NCBI RefSeq assembly: GCF_022539505.1
Contig: NC_061508.1
Coordinates: 63,373,754 to 63,437,753 of the forward strand
Reading direction: 5' to 3'
DNA length: 64,000 nt
Source of the DNA: Lolium rigidum
Lineage: Eukaryota; Streptophyta; Magnoliopsida; Poales; Poaceae
The translations under genes were made by a program, and so were the position numbers. A model generated the notes under the pieces. That model saw nothing but the letters and a program-made list of their open reading frames with translations. It was not told the DNA's origin and searched no databases. Within the stretch, counting starts at the first letter, position 1. Each line of letters begins with the position of its first letter. Below, piece by piece: positions 37,319 through 50,085 of this stretch.

Positions 37319-37813
37319 TCCGTCATCGGGATGGACAAATCCCACTGTTGATCCATATGCCTCAACTCATACTTTCCGAATACTTAATCCCACCTTTATA
37401 GCCACCCATTTACGCAGTGGTGTTTGGTGTAATCAAAGTACCTTTCCGGTATAAGTGATTTACATGATCTCATGGTCATAAGGACTAGGTAACTATGTAT
37501 CGAAAGCTTATAGCAAATAACTTAATGACGAGATCTTATGCTACGCTTAATTGGGTGTGTCCATTATATCATTCATACAATGACATAACCTTGTTATTAA
37601 TAACATCCAATGTTCATGATTATGAAACTAATCATCCATTAATCAACAAGCTAGTTTAAGAGGCATACTAGGGACTTCTTGTTTGTCTACATATCACACA
37701 TGTACTAATGTTTCGGTTAATACAATTATAGCATGACATATAAACATTTATCATAAACATAAAGATATAAATAATAACCACTTTATTATTGCCTCTAGGG
37801 CATATCTCCTTCA
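37319..37813 (-). mobile_element. Copia LTR fragment (BARE/WIS/Angela type), minus orientation
   Basis: The right edge on the minus strand reads TGAAGGAGATATGCCCTAGA followed by GGCAATAATAAAG, the well-known start of Angela-group LTRs of Triticeae. The left part is cut by the gap. Confidence 0.85.
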
Positions 37814-38530
37814 GGTGGAAATTTACAGCGAACCATAGTGAGCATTCTATGAATTAAGCATTTTCAATAAAAAGCTATACCCATAGTAAATAAAAATATT
37901 TCTGAGATGCTCATTATTTGTTTGTCTTGTCATTTTGGCATGGGATTGCTCTTACAAGAGTACTTCCATATCATCGAGCAAGAGGTACCCCATTGGCGGT
38001 TCTCGATGATACATGTATACTTACAATGACAAGAACTTATTTGGGACCTCATATTCAAGGGGCATGAGATTTTCAACTTGTGATTTGTCAAGCATATAGC
38101 TCATATTTGCCTCACATTAACTTTAACCATTCAAGATGGTTATGATAGGGGAAATGAGAGCTCAAAGCTAATAAGTACCATACTTTTTGGAAGGTTTATA
38201 AAACTTGTTAATCTTGCTTACTCTGCAAAGAGTCTTTCTTTGACTTTTATGTTGACTCTTCATCTTCTTCTTTATGCACCGATTAAGAGAGCATAGTTGT
38301 CATTCTTAGTGCAATGTGCATAGTACCAACATTATTATTGATTGATTCATGATTGTGATATTGCTTGTTCTTAAATAACTTTCATGATTCCAAGCCAACA
38401 ATAATATTTATTGATTCATGATTGTGATACTATCGACCCCTCTACCATCATTCCAAGCCAAAATTATTATTGACTGATTCATGATTGTGATATTGCTTAT
38501 TATTGATTGATTCACCAAAAAGGGGGAGAT
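37814..38530 (+). mobile_element. Internal 3' region of outer LTR retrotransposon A
   Basis: Non-coding AT-rich sequence ending in the polypurine tract AAAAAGGGGGAGAT directly before an LTR start (TGAAAGGG at 38531). A motif tattgattgattcatgattgtgat recurs imperfectly three or four times in 38330-38515. No pol domain is present. The 5' LTR is not in the window or is lost in the gap. Confidence 0.6.
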
Positions 38531-40119
38531 TGAAAGGGCATTTCTCCCATAATATAGTTTTGTGTGTTTTTTGTCGACGTAAAGATATTTAACCGTGTTC
38601 TTAAGTGTTCTAGAGAATATTTATATTAAGCATGTCACGGTGGCCGACCCTTAAAAAGTGAAATGAACAAGACGGTGCCTTGCAACTTTGTGGTGAAGTG
38701 TGCTCAAGATTATACTAGGGTTGGCTTGGAATGATGGTAGAGCGATCCACAACAAAAGTCACAGTTGAGGAACTCCAGTTCGGAGACTCTGGCCTTTGTA
38801 CACCGGAGACTCCGGCCTCCCTAGGCCAGAGACTCCGAAGAAGTCTCGGGACCTCCAAAATCGAGAAGCTGGCCCGTGTGCCTCACTCCCAGTATGGGGG
38901 TCCGGGAACTTGGCCGGGGACTTGACCGGAGACTCCAGGGCTTGGGGTAACTGATACATCCATTTTGCATCACTATTTTATATCATAATTTGCTGTTATT
39001 CATTGATATATTTCATTTTTGGAGATGATACTTATGTTATTTTATCTATTTTGCATGTTTCATGATTATTGGAGGATCGCGCACCGGAGTCAGGATTCTG
39101 CTGGAAAAAGCGCCGTCAGAATGCAATATTTTGGAAGATCAACAGTTGACGGAAATTATATGAAAAATCCTATTTTTCCAGAAGACGAAGGGAGCCAGAA
39201 GGGGGAGCCGAGGAGGGCCGCCGTGGGCCCACCTCATAGGCCGGCGGGGGCCAAGGCCTGGCCGCGCCGCCTTGTGAGGAGGGGGCCCACAGCCCCCTCT
39301 GGCCTCCTCTCCTTCGCGTACATCTTCGTCCCGAAAACCTAAGCTCCAGAGGAGAGTCGCGAAGAGTCACAGTCGCCTCTGCGGGGCGGAGAACACCAGA
39401 GAGAAAAGAGCTCTCCGGCAGGCTGAAATCTGCCGGGGAAATTCCCTCCCGGAGGGGGAAATCGACGTCATCGTCATCGAGCTGGACATCATCTCCATCA
39501 TCATCACCATCATCTTCATCATCATCACCGCCATCTCCACCGCTGCACCTCGTCACCGCTGTAACAATTAGGGTTTGATCTTGATTGTTTGATAGGGGAA
39601 ACTCTCCCGGTGTTGATTTCTACTTGTTATTGATGCTATTGAGTGAAACTATTAAACCATGGTTTATGTTCAGATTGTTATTCATCATCATATCACCTCT
39701 GATCATGTTCCATATGATGTCTCGTGAGTAGTTCGTTTAGTTCTTGAGGACATGGGTGAAGTCTTAGTAGTGAATTATGTTGGTTAGTATTCAATGTTAT
39801 GATATTTAAGTTGTGGTGTTATTCTTCTAGTGGTGTCATGTGAACGTCGACTACATGATACTTCACCATTTATGGGCCTAGGGGAATGCATCTTGTATTC
39901 GTTTGCCAATTGCGGGGTTGCCGGAGTGACAGAAACCTAAACCCCCGTTGGTATATCGATACAAGAGGGATAGCAGGATCTCAGAGTTTAAGGCTGTGGT
40001 TAGATTTATCTTAATTACATTCTTGTAGTTGCGGATGCTTGCAAGGGGTATAATCACAAGTATGTATTAGTCCTAGGAAGGGCGGTGTATTAGCATACGT
40101 TCACCCACACAACACTTAG

Positions 40120-41717
40120 TGATACGTCTCCGACGTATCGATAATTTCTTATGTTCTATGCCATATTATTGATGATACCTACATGTTTTATGCACACTTT
40201 ATGTCATATTCGTGCATTTTCCGGAACTAACCTATTAACAAGATGCCGAAGTGCCGATTGCTTGTTTTACGCTGTTTTTGGTTTCAGAAATCCTAGTAAC
40301 GAAATATTCTCGGAATTGGACGAAATCAAGTCCCGGGGTCCTATTTTGCCACGAACCTTCCGGAAGACCGAAGAGCATACGAAGTGGGGCCACGAGGTGG
40401 CCGGACCACAAGGCGGCGCGGCCAAGGGGGGCCCGCGCCGCCCTATGGTGTGGGCCCCTCGTCGGCCCTCCGACTCCGCCCTTCCGCCTACTTAAAGCCT
40501 CCGTCGTGAAACCCACGAGGCGAAAAACCACGATACGGAAAACCTTCCGGAGACGCCGCCGCCGCCAATCCCATCTCGGGGGATTCGGAGATCTCCTCCG
40601 GCACCCTGCCGAGAGGGGATTCATCTCCCGGAGGACTCTTCACCACCATGGTCGCCTCCGGAGTGATGAGTGAGTAGTTCACCCCTGGACTATGGGTCCA
40701 TAGCGAGTAGCTAGATGGTTGTCTTCTCCTCATTGTGCTTCATTATTGGATCTTGTGAGCTGCCTAACATGATCAAGATCATCTATCCGTAATACTCTAT
40801 GTTGTGTTTGTCGGGATCCGATGGATAGAGAATACCATGTTATGTTAATTATCAAGTTATTACATATGTGTTGTTTATGATCTTGCATGCTCTCCGTTAT
40901 TAGTAGAGGCTCGGCCAAGTTTTTGCTCTTAACTCCAAGAGGGAGTATTTATGCTCGATAGTGGGTTCATGCCCGCATTGACACCTGGGACGAGTGACAG
41001 AAAGTTCTAAGGTTGTGTTGTGCTGTTGCCACTAGGGATAAAACATTGGCGCTATATCCGAGGATGTAGTTGTCGATTACATTACGCACCATACTTAATG
41101 CAATTGTCTGTTGTTAGCAACTTAATACCGGAGGGGGTTCGGACGATAACCTGAAGGTGGACTTTTTAGGCATAGATGCAGTTGGATGGCGGTCTATGTA
41201 CTTTGTCGTAATGCCCAATTAAATCTCACTATACTTATCATGACATGTATGTGCATTGTTATGCCCTCTCTATTTGTCAATTGCCCGACTGTAATTTGTT
41301 CACCCAACATGCTTTTATCTTATGGGAGAGACACCTCTAGTGAACTGTGGACCCCGGTCCATTCTTTAATACTGAAATACAAATCTGCTCGCAATAGTTG
41401 TTTTTACTTGTTTTCTCTGCAAACAATCATCTTCCACACAATACGGTTAATCCTTTGTTACAGCAAGCCGGTGAGATTGACAACCTCACCTGTTTCGTTG
41501 GGGCAAAGTACTTTGGTTGTGTTGTGCGGGTTCCACGTTGGCGCCGGAATCTCCGGTGTTGCGCCGCACTACATCCCGCCGCCATCAACCTTCAACGTGC
41601 TTCTTGGCTCCTCCTGGTTCGATAAACCTTGGTTTCTTTCCGAGGGAAAACTTGCTGCTGTGCGCATCATACCTTCCTCTTGGGGTTCCCAACGAACGTG
41701 TGAAATACACGCCATCA
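40120..41717 (+). repeat. 5' LTR of element C
   Basis: 1598 bases, TG..CA ends, beginning directly after TSD CTTAG. Contains GC-rich segments around 40380-40660. Confidence 0.92.
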
Positions 41718-41726
41718 AGCATATTT

Positions 41727-41748
41727 TCCGGCGCCGTTGTCGGGGAGA
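41727..41748 (+). promoter_or_regulatory. Primer-binding site of element C
   Basis: About ten bases after the LTR end, cCGGCGCCGTTGTCGGGGAG matches the TGGCGCCGTTGCCGGGGA type of primer-binding site known from Athila/Tat-lineage elements, with a T-to-C change at the first base and one internal C-to-T change. Confidence 0.7.
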
Positions 41749-41967
41749 TCAAGACACGCTGCAAGGGGAGTCTCCACTTCCCAACCTCTTTACTTTGTTT
41801 TTGTCTTGCTTTATTTTATTTACTACTTTGTTTGCTGCATTATATCAAAACACAAAAAAAATAGTTGCTAGCTTTAATTTATTTACTGTCTTGTTTGCTA
41901 TATTAAAAACACAAAAAAAATTAGTTTACTTGCATTTACTTTACCTAGTTTATTTACTACTCCTAAA

Positions 41968-44083
41968 ATGGCCACCCCTGAAAATACTAAGTTGTGTGAC
42001 TTCACTAGCACAAACAATAATGATTTCCTATGCACACCTATTGCTCCACCTGCTACTACAGCAGAATTCTTTGAAATTAAACCCGCTTTACTTAATCTTG
42101 TTATGCGAGAGCAATTTTCCGGTGTTAGTTCCGATGATGCTGCTGCCCATCTCAATAATTTTGTTGAATTGTGTGAAATGCAAAAGTATAAAGATGTAGA
42201 TGGTGATATTATAAAATTAAAATTGTTTCCTTTCTCATTAAGAGGAAGAGCTAAAGATTGGTTGCTATCTCTCGCCTAAGAATAGTATTGATTCCTGGAC
42301 TAAATGCAAGGATGCTTTTATTGGTAGATATTATCCCCCTGCTAAAATTATATCTTTGAGGAGTAGCATAATGAATTTTAAACAATTGGATAATGAACAT
42401 GTTGCTCAAGCTTGGGAAAGAATGAAATCTTTGGTTAAAAATTGCCCAACCCATGGATCGACTACTTGGATGATCATCCAAACCTTCTATGCAGGACTAA
42501 ATTTTTCTTCGCGGAATTTATTGGATTCAGCTGCTGGAGGTACCTTTATGTCCATCACTCTTGGTGAAGCAACAAAGCTCCTTGATAATATGATGGTTAA
42601 TTACTCTGAATGGCACACGGAAAGAGCTCCACAAGGTAAGAAGGTAAATTCTGTTGAAGAATCCTCTTCCTTGAATGATAAGGTTGATGCTATTATGTCT
42701 ATGCTTGCGAATGATAGGACTAATGTTGATCCTAATAATGTTCCATTAGCTTCATTGGTTGCCCAAGAAGAACATGTTGATGTAAACTTCATTAAAAATA
42801 ATAATTTCAACAACAATGCTTATCGAAACAATTCTAGTAATAACTATAGGCCATATCCTTATAATAATGGTAACGGTTATGCTAATTCTTATGGGAATTC
42901 TTACAACAATAATAGGAATACACCCCCTGGACTTGAATCTATGCTTAAAGAATTTATTAGTACACAAACTGCCTTTAACAAATCTGTTGAGGAAAAGCTC
43001 AATAAAATTGATATTCTTGCTTCTAAGGTTGATAGTCTTGCTTCTGATGTTGATCTTTTGAAATCGAAAGTTATGCCTAATAGGGATATTGAAAATAAAA
43101 TTGTTACTACAGCAAATGCCATCCAAGTTAGAATTAATGAGAATATAAGATTAATGGCTGAACTGCGTGCTAGGTGGGATAGAGAAGAAAATGAAAAACT
43201 AGCTAAAGAGAAAAATGTAGCTAAAGTTTGGACCATTACCACCACTAGCAATGCTAATGATTCACATGTTTCTGCACCTCCTACTATCAATGGTAAAATA
43301 ATTGGTGTTGGCAATGTTTCTACACCTAGTGCAGAGCGCGCAAAATTACCTGAAACTGCTAAAACTGCTGAAACTGCCTGTGATAAAACTGCTGAAATTT
43401 TTTCCAACCTTGGGGATGATAATCCCATTGCTTTAGATTGTAATGATTTAGATTTTGATGATTGCCATATCTCTGAAGTTATAAAGTTCTTGTAAAAACT
43501 TGCTAAGAGTCCCAATGCTAGCGCTGTAAACTTGGCTTTCACAAAACATATTACAAATGCTCTCATAAAAGCTAGAGAAGATAAACTAAAACTTGAAACT
43601 TCTATTCCTAGAAAGCTAGAGGATGGTTGGGAGCCCATCATTAAAATGAGGGTCAAAGATTTTGATTGTAATGCTTTATGTGATCTTGGTGCAAGTATTT
43701 CTATTATGCCTAAAAAAGTCTATGATATGCTTGACTTGCCACCATTGAAAAACTGTTATCTGGATGTTAATCTCGCAGATAATGCTAAAAAGAAACCTTT
43801 GGGGAGAGTTGATAATGTGCATATTATGGTTAACAATAACCTTGTCCCCGTTGATTTTGTTGTCTTGGATATTGAATGCAATGCATCTTGCCCCATTATA
43901 TTGGGAAGACCTTTTCTTCGAACCGTTGGTGCTACTATTGATATGAAGGAAGGTAATATTAAATATCAATTTCCTCTCAAGAAAGGTATGGAACACTTCC
44001 CTAGAAAGAGAATGAAGTTACCTTATGATTCTATTATTAGAACAAATTATGATGTTGACGCTTCGTCTCTTGATGTTACTTGA
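41968..44083 (+). pseudogene. gag-protease polyprotein of element C, one frameshift and one stop
   Basis: MATPENTKLCDFTSTNNND.. begins a gag: AEFFEIKPALLNLVMREQFS, LKLFPFSLRGRAKDWLLSL. A 1-base insertion near 42273 (ctctcGcctaag) shifts the frame; gag resumes KNSIDSWTKCKDAFIGRYYP and continues through an Asn/Tyr-rich region (42800-42915) and a heptad-like Leu/Val segment. A TAA at 43493-43495 lies where CAA would restore FLQKLAKSPNAS; this is a likely C-to-T mutation. The aspartic protease follows with catalytic motif CDLGASISIMPK and ILGRPFLRTVGA, ending VDASSLDVT-stop. DLGAS is the Athila-lineage form of the usual D(S/T)G. No CCHC knuckle and no pol are present. Confidence 0.9.
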
Positions 44084-46672
44084 TATACACTTTCTGCGCC
44101 TAGCTGAAAGACGTTAAAGAAAAGCGCTTATGGGAGACAACCCATGTTTTTACTACAGTATTTTTGTTTTATATTTGAGTCTTGTAAGTTTTTTACTACT
44201 GTAGCAACCTCTCCTTATCTTAGTTTTGAGTTTTGTTGTGCCAAGTAAAGTCTTTGATAGTAAAGTAAGTACTAGATTTGGATTACTGCGCAGTTCCAGA
44301 TTTCTTTGCTGTCACGAATCTGGGTCTACCTCCCTGTAGGTAGCTCAGAAAATTAAGCCAATTTACGTGCATGATCCTCAGATATGTACGCAACTTTCAT
44401 TCAATTTGGGCATTTTCATTTGAGCAAGTCTGGTGGCCTAATAAAATCCATCTTTACGGACTGTTCTGTTTTGACAGATTCTGCCTTTTTATTTCGCATT
44501 GCCTCTTTTGCTATGTTGGATGAATTTCTTTGATCCATTAATGTCCAGTAGCTTTATGCAATGTCCAGAAGTGTTAAGAATGATTGTGTCACCTCTGAAC
44601 ATGTGAATTTTTATTGTGCACTAACCCTCTAATGAGTTGTTTCGAGTTTGGTGTGGAGGAAGTTTTCAAGGATCAAGAGAGGAGTATGATGCAATATGAT
44701 CAAGGAGAGTGAAAGCTCTAAGCTTGGGGATGCCCCGGTGGTTCACCCCTGCATATTCTAAGAAGATTCAAGCGTCTAAGCTTGGGGATGCCCAAGGCAT
44801 CCCCTTCTTCATCAACAATATTATCAGGTTCCTCCCCTGAAACTATATTTTTATTCCGTCACATCTTATGCACTTTGCTTGGAACGTCGGTTTGTTTTTG
44901 TTTTTTGTTTTGTTTGAATAAAATGGATCCTAGCATTCACTTTATGGGAGAGAGACACGCTCCGCTGTAGCATATGGACAAGTATGTCCTTAGGCTTTAC
45001 TCATAGTATTCATGGCGAAGTTTCTTCTTCGTTAATTTGTTATATGGTTGGAATTGGAAAATACTACATGTAGTAACTCTAAAATGTCTTGGATAATTTG
45101 ATACTTGGCAATTGTTGTGCTCATGTTTAAGCTCTTGCATCATATACTTTGCACCCATTAATGAAGAAACACTTAGAGCTTGCTAATTTGGTTTGCATAT
45201 TTGGTTTCTCTAGAGTCTTGATAATATCTAGTATTGAGTTTTGAACAACAAGGAAGACGGTGTAGAGTCTTATAATGTTTACAATATGTCTTTTATGTGA
45301 GTTTTGCTGCACCGTTCATCCTTGTGTTTGTTTCAAATAACCTTGCTAGCCTAAACCTTGTATCGAGAGGGAATACTTCTCATGCATCCAAAATCCTTGA
45401 GCCAACCACTATGCCATTTGTGTCCACCATACCTACCTACTTACATGGTATTTATCCGCCATTCCAAAGTAAATTGCTTGAGTGCTACCTTTAAAATTCC
45501 ATCATTCACCTTTGCAATATATAGCTCATGGGACAAATAGCTTAAAAACTATTGTGGTATTGAATATGTACTTATGCACTTTATCTCTTATTAAGTTGTT
45601 TGTTGTGCGATAACCATGCCTCTGGGGACGCCATCAACTATTCTTTGTTGAATATCATGTGAGTTGCTATGCATGTCCGTCTTGTCTCGAAGTAAGAGAG
45701 ATCTACCACCTTTATGGTTGGAGCATGCATATTGTTAGAGAAGAACATTGGGCCGCTAACTAAAGCCATGAATCATGGTGGAAGTTACAGTTTTGGACAT
45801 ATATCCTCAATCTCATATGAGAATAATAATTGTTGCCACATGCTTATGCATTAAAGAGGAGTCCATTATCTGTTGTCCATGTTGTCCCGGTATGGATGTC
45901 TAAGTTGAGAATAATCAAAAGCGAAAAATCCAAAATGCGAGCTTTCTCCTTAGACCTTTGTACGAGCGGCATGGAGGTACCCCATTGTGACACTTGGTTA
46001 AAACATGTGCATTGCAAAGATCCGGTAGTCCAAGCTAATTAGGACAAGGTGCGGGCACTATTAGTATACTATGCATGAGACTTGCAACTTGTAAGATATA
46101 ACTTTCATAACTCATATGCTTTATTACTACCGTTGACAAAATTGTTTCATGTTTTCAAAATAAAAGCTCTAGCACAAATATAGCAATCGATGCTTTCCTC
46201 TTTGAAGGACCATTCTTTTTACTTTTATGTTGAGTCAGTTCACCTATTTCTCTCCACCTCAAGAAGCAAACACTTGTGTGAACTGTGCATTGATTCCTAC
46301 ATACTTGCATATTGTACTTGTTATATTACTCTATGTTGACAATTATCCATGAGATATACATGTTACAAGTTGAAAGCAACCGCTGAAACTTAATCTTCCT
46401 TTGTGTTGCTTCAATACCTTTACTTTGATTTATTGCTTTATGAGTTAACTCTTATGCAAGACTTATTGATGCCTGTCTTGAAAGTGCTATTCATGAAAAG
46501 TCATTGCTTTATGATTCAGATTGTTTACTCATGTCATTACCATTGTTTTGATCGCTGCATTCATTACATATGTTTACAATATGATCAAGTTTATGATGGC
46601 ATGTCACTCCAGAAATTATCTTTGTTTATCGTTTACCTGCTCGGGACGAGCGAAACTAAGCTTGGGGATGCT
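44084..46672 (+). other. Non-coding 3' internal region of element C with repeated polypurine motif
   Basis: No ORF of note in about 2.6 kb. The 14-base motif AAGCTTGGGGATGC occurs three times (44720-44733, 44778-44791, 46658-46671). The last copy immediately precedes the 3' LTR and is the presumed polypurine tract. Confidence 0.8.
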
Positions 46673-48268
46673 TGATACGTCTCCGACGTATCGATAATTT
46701 CTTATGTTCTATGCCATATTATTGATGATACCTACATGTTTTATGCACACTTTATGTCATATTCGTGCATTTTCCGGAACTAACCTATTAACAAGATGCC
46801 GAAGTGCCGCTTGCTGTTTTCTGCTGTTTTTGGTTTCAGAAATCCTAGTAACGAAATATTCTCGGAATTGGACGAAATCAAGTCCCAGGGTCCTATTTTG
46901 CCACGAACCTTCCAGAAGACCGAAGAGCATATGAAGTGGGGCCACGAGGTGGCCAGACCACAAGGCGGCGCGGCCAAGGGGGGCCCGCGCCGCCCTATGG
47001 TGTGGGCCCCTCGTCAGCCCTCCGACTCCGCCCTTCCGCCTACTTAAAGCCTCCGTCGCGAAACCCCTGAGGCGAAAAACCACGATACGGAAAACCTTCC
47101 AGAGACGCCGCCGCCGCCAATCCCATCTCGGGGGATTCGGAGATCTCCTCCGGCACCCTGCCGGAGAGGGGATTCATCTCCCGGAGGACTCTTCACCGCC
47201 ATGGTCGCCTCCGGAGTGATGAGTGAGTAGTTCACCCCTGGACTATGGGTCCATAGCAGTAGCTAGATGGTTGTCTTCTCCTCATTGTGCTTCATTGTTG
47301 GATCTTGTGAGCTGCCTAACATGATCAAGATCATCTATCCGTAATACTCTATGTTGTGTTTGTCGGGATCCGATGGATAGAGAATACCATGTTATGTTAA
47401 TTATCAAGTTATTACATATGTGTTGTTTATGATCTTGCATGCTCTCCGTTATTAGTAGAGGCTCGGCCAAGTTTTTGCTCTTAACTCCAAGAGGGAGTAT
47501 TTATGCTCGATAGTGGGTTCATGCCCGCATTGACACCTGGGACGAGTGACGAAAGTTCTAAGGTTGTGTTGTGCTTGTTGCCACTAGGGATAAAACATTG
47601 GCGCTATATCCGAGGATGTAGTTGTCGATTACATTACGCACCATACTTAATGCAATTGTCTCGTTGTTAGCAACTTAATACCGGAGGGGTTCGGACGATA
47701 ACCCGAAGGTGGACTTTTTAGGCATAGATGCGGTTGGATGGCGGTCTATGTACTTTGTCGTAATGCCCAATTAAATCTCACTATACTTATCATGACATGT
47801 ATGTGCATTGTTATGCCCTCTCTATTTGTCAATTGCCCGATCGTAATTTGTTCACCCAACATGCTTTTATCTTATGGGAGAGACACCTCTAGTGAACTGT
47901 GGACCCCGGTCCATTCTTTAATACTCGAAATACAAATCTGCTGCAATACTTGTTTTTACTGTTTTCTCTGCAAACAATCATCTTCCACACAATACGGTTA
48001 ATCCTTTGTTACAGCAAGCCGGTGAGATTGACAACCTCACTCGTTTCGTTGGGGCAAAGTACTTTGGTTGTGTTGTGCAGGTTCCACGTTGGCGCCGGAA
48101 TCTCTGGTGTTGCGTCGCACTACATCCCGCCGCCATCAACCTTCAACGTGCTTCTTGGCTCCTCCTGGTTCGATAAACCTTGGTTTCTTTCTGAGGGAAA
48201 ACTTGCTGATGTGCGCATCATACCTTCCTCTTGGGGTTCCCAACGAACGTGTGAAATACACGCCATCA
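46673..48268 (+). repeat. 3' LTR of element C
   Basis: 1596 bases, nearly identical to 40120-41717, ending ACACGCCATCA before TSD CTTAG. Confidence 0.92.
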
Positions 48269-49394
48269 CTTAGCAAAACAATGAAGATTAATCAGCTATA
48301 TGAAGCGAAAGCACTAGACTAAATTCCCGTGTGTCCTCAAGAACGTTTGGTCATTATAAGTAAACAAACCGGCTTGTCCTTTGTGCTAAAAAGGATTGGG
48401 CCACTCGCTGCAATTATTTCTCTCGCACTTTACTTACTTGTACTTTATTCATCCGCTATATTAAAACCCCCGAATACTTGTCTGTGAGCATTTACAGTGA
48501 ATCCTTCATCGAAACTGCTTGTCAACACCTTCTGCTCCTCGTTGGGTTCGACACTCTTATTTATCGAAAGTACTACGATACACCCCCTATACTTGTGGGT
48601 CATCAGTAACACGCCGGAGACTCCGGTGTCTTTACACCGTAGACTCTGGACCCGAATTCCTGCAACGGTTACATTTGGTGTGGGGGTATAAATAGCACCC
48701 TTCTTCTTCATTGAGAGGTTGCGGCTTCTACTCTCTCTCCTGCATTGTTCCAAAGCTCAAAACTCATATATCTCCCACCCTAGGCACTCAAACTTGTTGA
48801 TCTCTTGGGAATCAAGGAACAACCCTAGATCTACACTTCCACCAAAGGGTTTTGAGTATCCCACTTGTTTGTAGAAGATTCATGTTGTGAAACCCTAGCT
48901 TTGTGAGAAGTCGCCCTCGGAGCTTGCTTTGTCTTGTAAAAGCTCCATGGTCAATTATTGGGAGCCTCCAATTGAGTTGTGGATGCGTGCCCCAACGTTG
49001 GTGTAAAGGTGCCAGTTGCGACCTTAAGGCAACCGCTTAGTGGAGCATGAGCTAGGTCTTCGTGGATGTGCTCACGGGAGATTAGGGTGAGGCATGTGTG
49101 GTATTGATAGGATTTGTGGCATTGATAGGCCTTCGTGGCACCACACCACTCCAACGTAGACGTACTTCCCTTTACAAGGAAGGAACTACATGAATCATAC
49201 CCTTGTGTCTCGGCGTGCTCCACCTCGGTTAATTATATCTTTTACCGCACTTTAATACTTGTATCTTATGTATTGTATTGCTTGCATCTTGTCATAGGTA
49301 AATTCACATAGTTGCCTAGAGAATTTTCCTTTTGTTTAAAATTTGATTAAGCACCTATTCACACCCCCCCTCTAGGTGCCGTACGATCCTTTCA

Positions 49395-50085
49395 TCATGA
49401 AAGTAGAAGAACCCCCAGGATTCTTAAAACAACACATGATATCAACGTGATCCAGGGCATAATAGTTTGAAAAATATGTCTAACGTGCCTAAGTTTCCCA
49501 CACTTCTCGCACCAAATGGGAGGGCATTGATCGGTAAAATGACTCTTACCATGACAATTGGATCCACATTCTCCAAAGGATTTCAAGGAGGAGCAACATG
49601 ATTCGTGGATGCTCTTGGATTAGCAGCCTTCGCGTGATCAGCAGCATCATTTTTCCACTCTCATTTCCTCCGAGCCTGGTTTTCTTGAGCAGCAACCACG
49701 ACATCGCACCGTTCGTGATCCCCTTGCAGAGCATGTGAACCTGCATTGGATGAATTCTGACCCGGTCCTTCTTATTGATGATGCCACAATTATAATGAAA
49801 ATAGCCCCCTCCGTCCCGCATAAGATCCAACATATGAGGAGAGAGACGTGAACTAGGAGAAGTAGCATCAACTTGAGCAAACGAGCGAGGATCACCAAGT
49901 GCTTTTCCAGGCCACCGGTCATAGGAATCAACTGGGTAAGGAGGTGGAACCCTAGATCTCTCCCATAAGTGGCTGAAGAGATAGTCTAGGTTTGGACATG
50001 ATGGAGTGGAGGAGGAAGAATTATCCTCGAGATCTGCCGCGCAAGGGATATGAGAATAAGATGCGGCACATATACCTTCTCTCAT
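49395..50085 (-). pseudogene. Retroelement zinc-knuckle protein remnant
   Basis: The minus-strand frame near 49586-49470 reads ECGSNCHGKSHFTDQCPPIW then CEKCGKLRHV, resembling two CCHC-type knuckles of a TE nucleic-acid-binding protein. Upstream (50085-49546) another frame gives ..SFAQVDATSPSSRLSPHMLD and INKKDRVRIHPMQ. The frames are shifted and lack a pol region. The family is unknown. Confidence 0.4.

Larger units (their letters stand above)
40120..48268 (+). mobile_element. Complete non-autonomous gypsy LTR retrotransposon C (gag-protease only)
   Basis: Two near-identical LTRs (40120-41717 and 46673-48268) start TGATACGTCTCCGACG and end ATACACGCCATCA; TSD CTTAG (40115-40119 and 48269-48273). 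Between them lie a primer-binding site, a broken gag-protease frame and about 2.6 kb of non-coding DNA, with no reverse transcriptase, RNase H or integrase. It must be mobilised by an autonomous partner. The LTRs differ by scattered substitutions, many of the C/T or G/A type (for example cccggggtcc versus cccagggtcc). Confidence 0.93.
38952..48605 (+). mobile_element. Solo LTR B, itself split by element C
   Basis: Starts TGATACATCCATTTTGCATC and ends ACTTGTGGGTCATCA, with TSD GTAAC (38947-38951 and 48606-48610). Removing element C and one CTTAG leaves about 1500 bases with no internal region, i.e. a solo LTR made by LTR-LTR recombination. The ends are typical of Triticeae gypsy LTRs. It contains a (CAT)n-like microsatellite at 39465-39540. 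Confidence 0.85.
38531..49394 (+). mobile_element. LTR of retrotransposon A, split by nested insertions
   Basis: The LTR starts TGAAAGG (38531) and ends CCTTTCA (49394), perfect 7-base inverted ends. Its two parts (38531-38951 and 48611-49394, together about 1.2 kb) are separated by solo LTR B, and both contain the same GGAGACTCCGG word. The 5-bp duplication GTAAC marks the interruption. A TATA box GGTATAAATAG lies at about 48686. Confidence 0.8.

Noticed and set aside
39170..39556. Asp-rich frame at a (CAT)n tract
   Set aside because: Microsatellite translation within solo LTR B.
41186..42199. 337-codon plus-strand frame spanning the 5' LTR end
   Set aside because: Runs across the LTR/PBS/leader border and overlaps gag in another frame; not a protein family.
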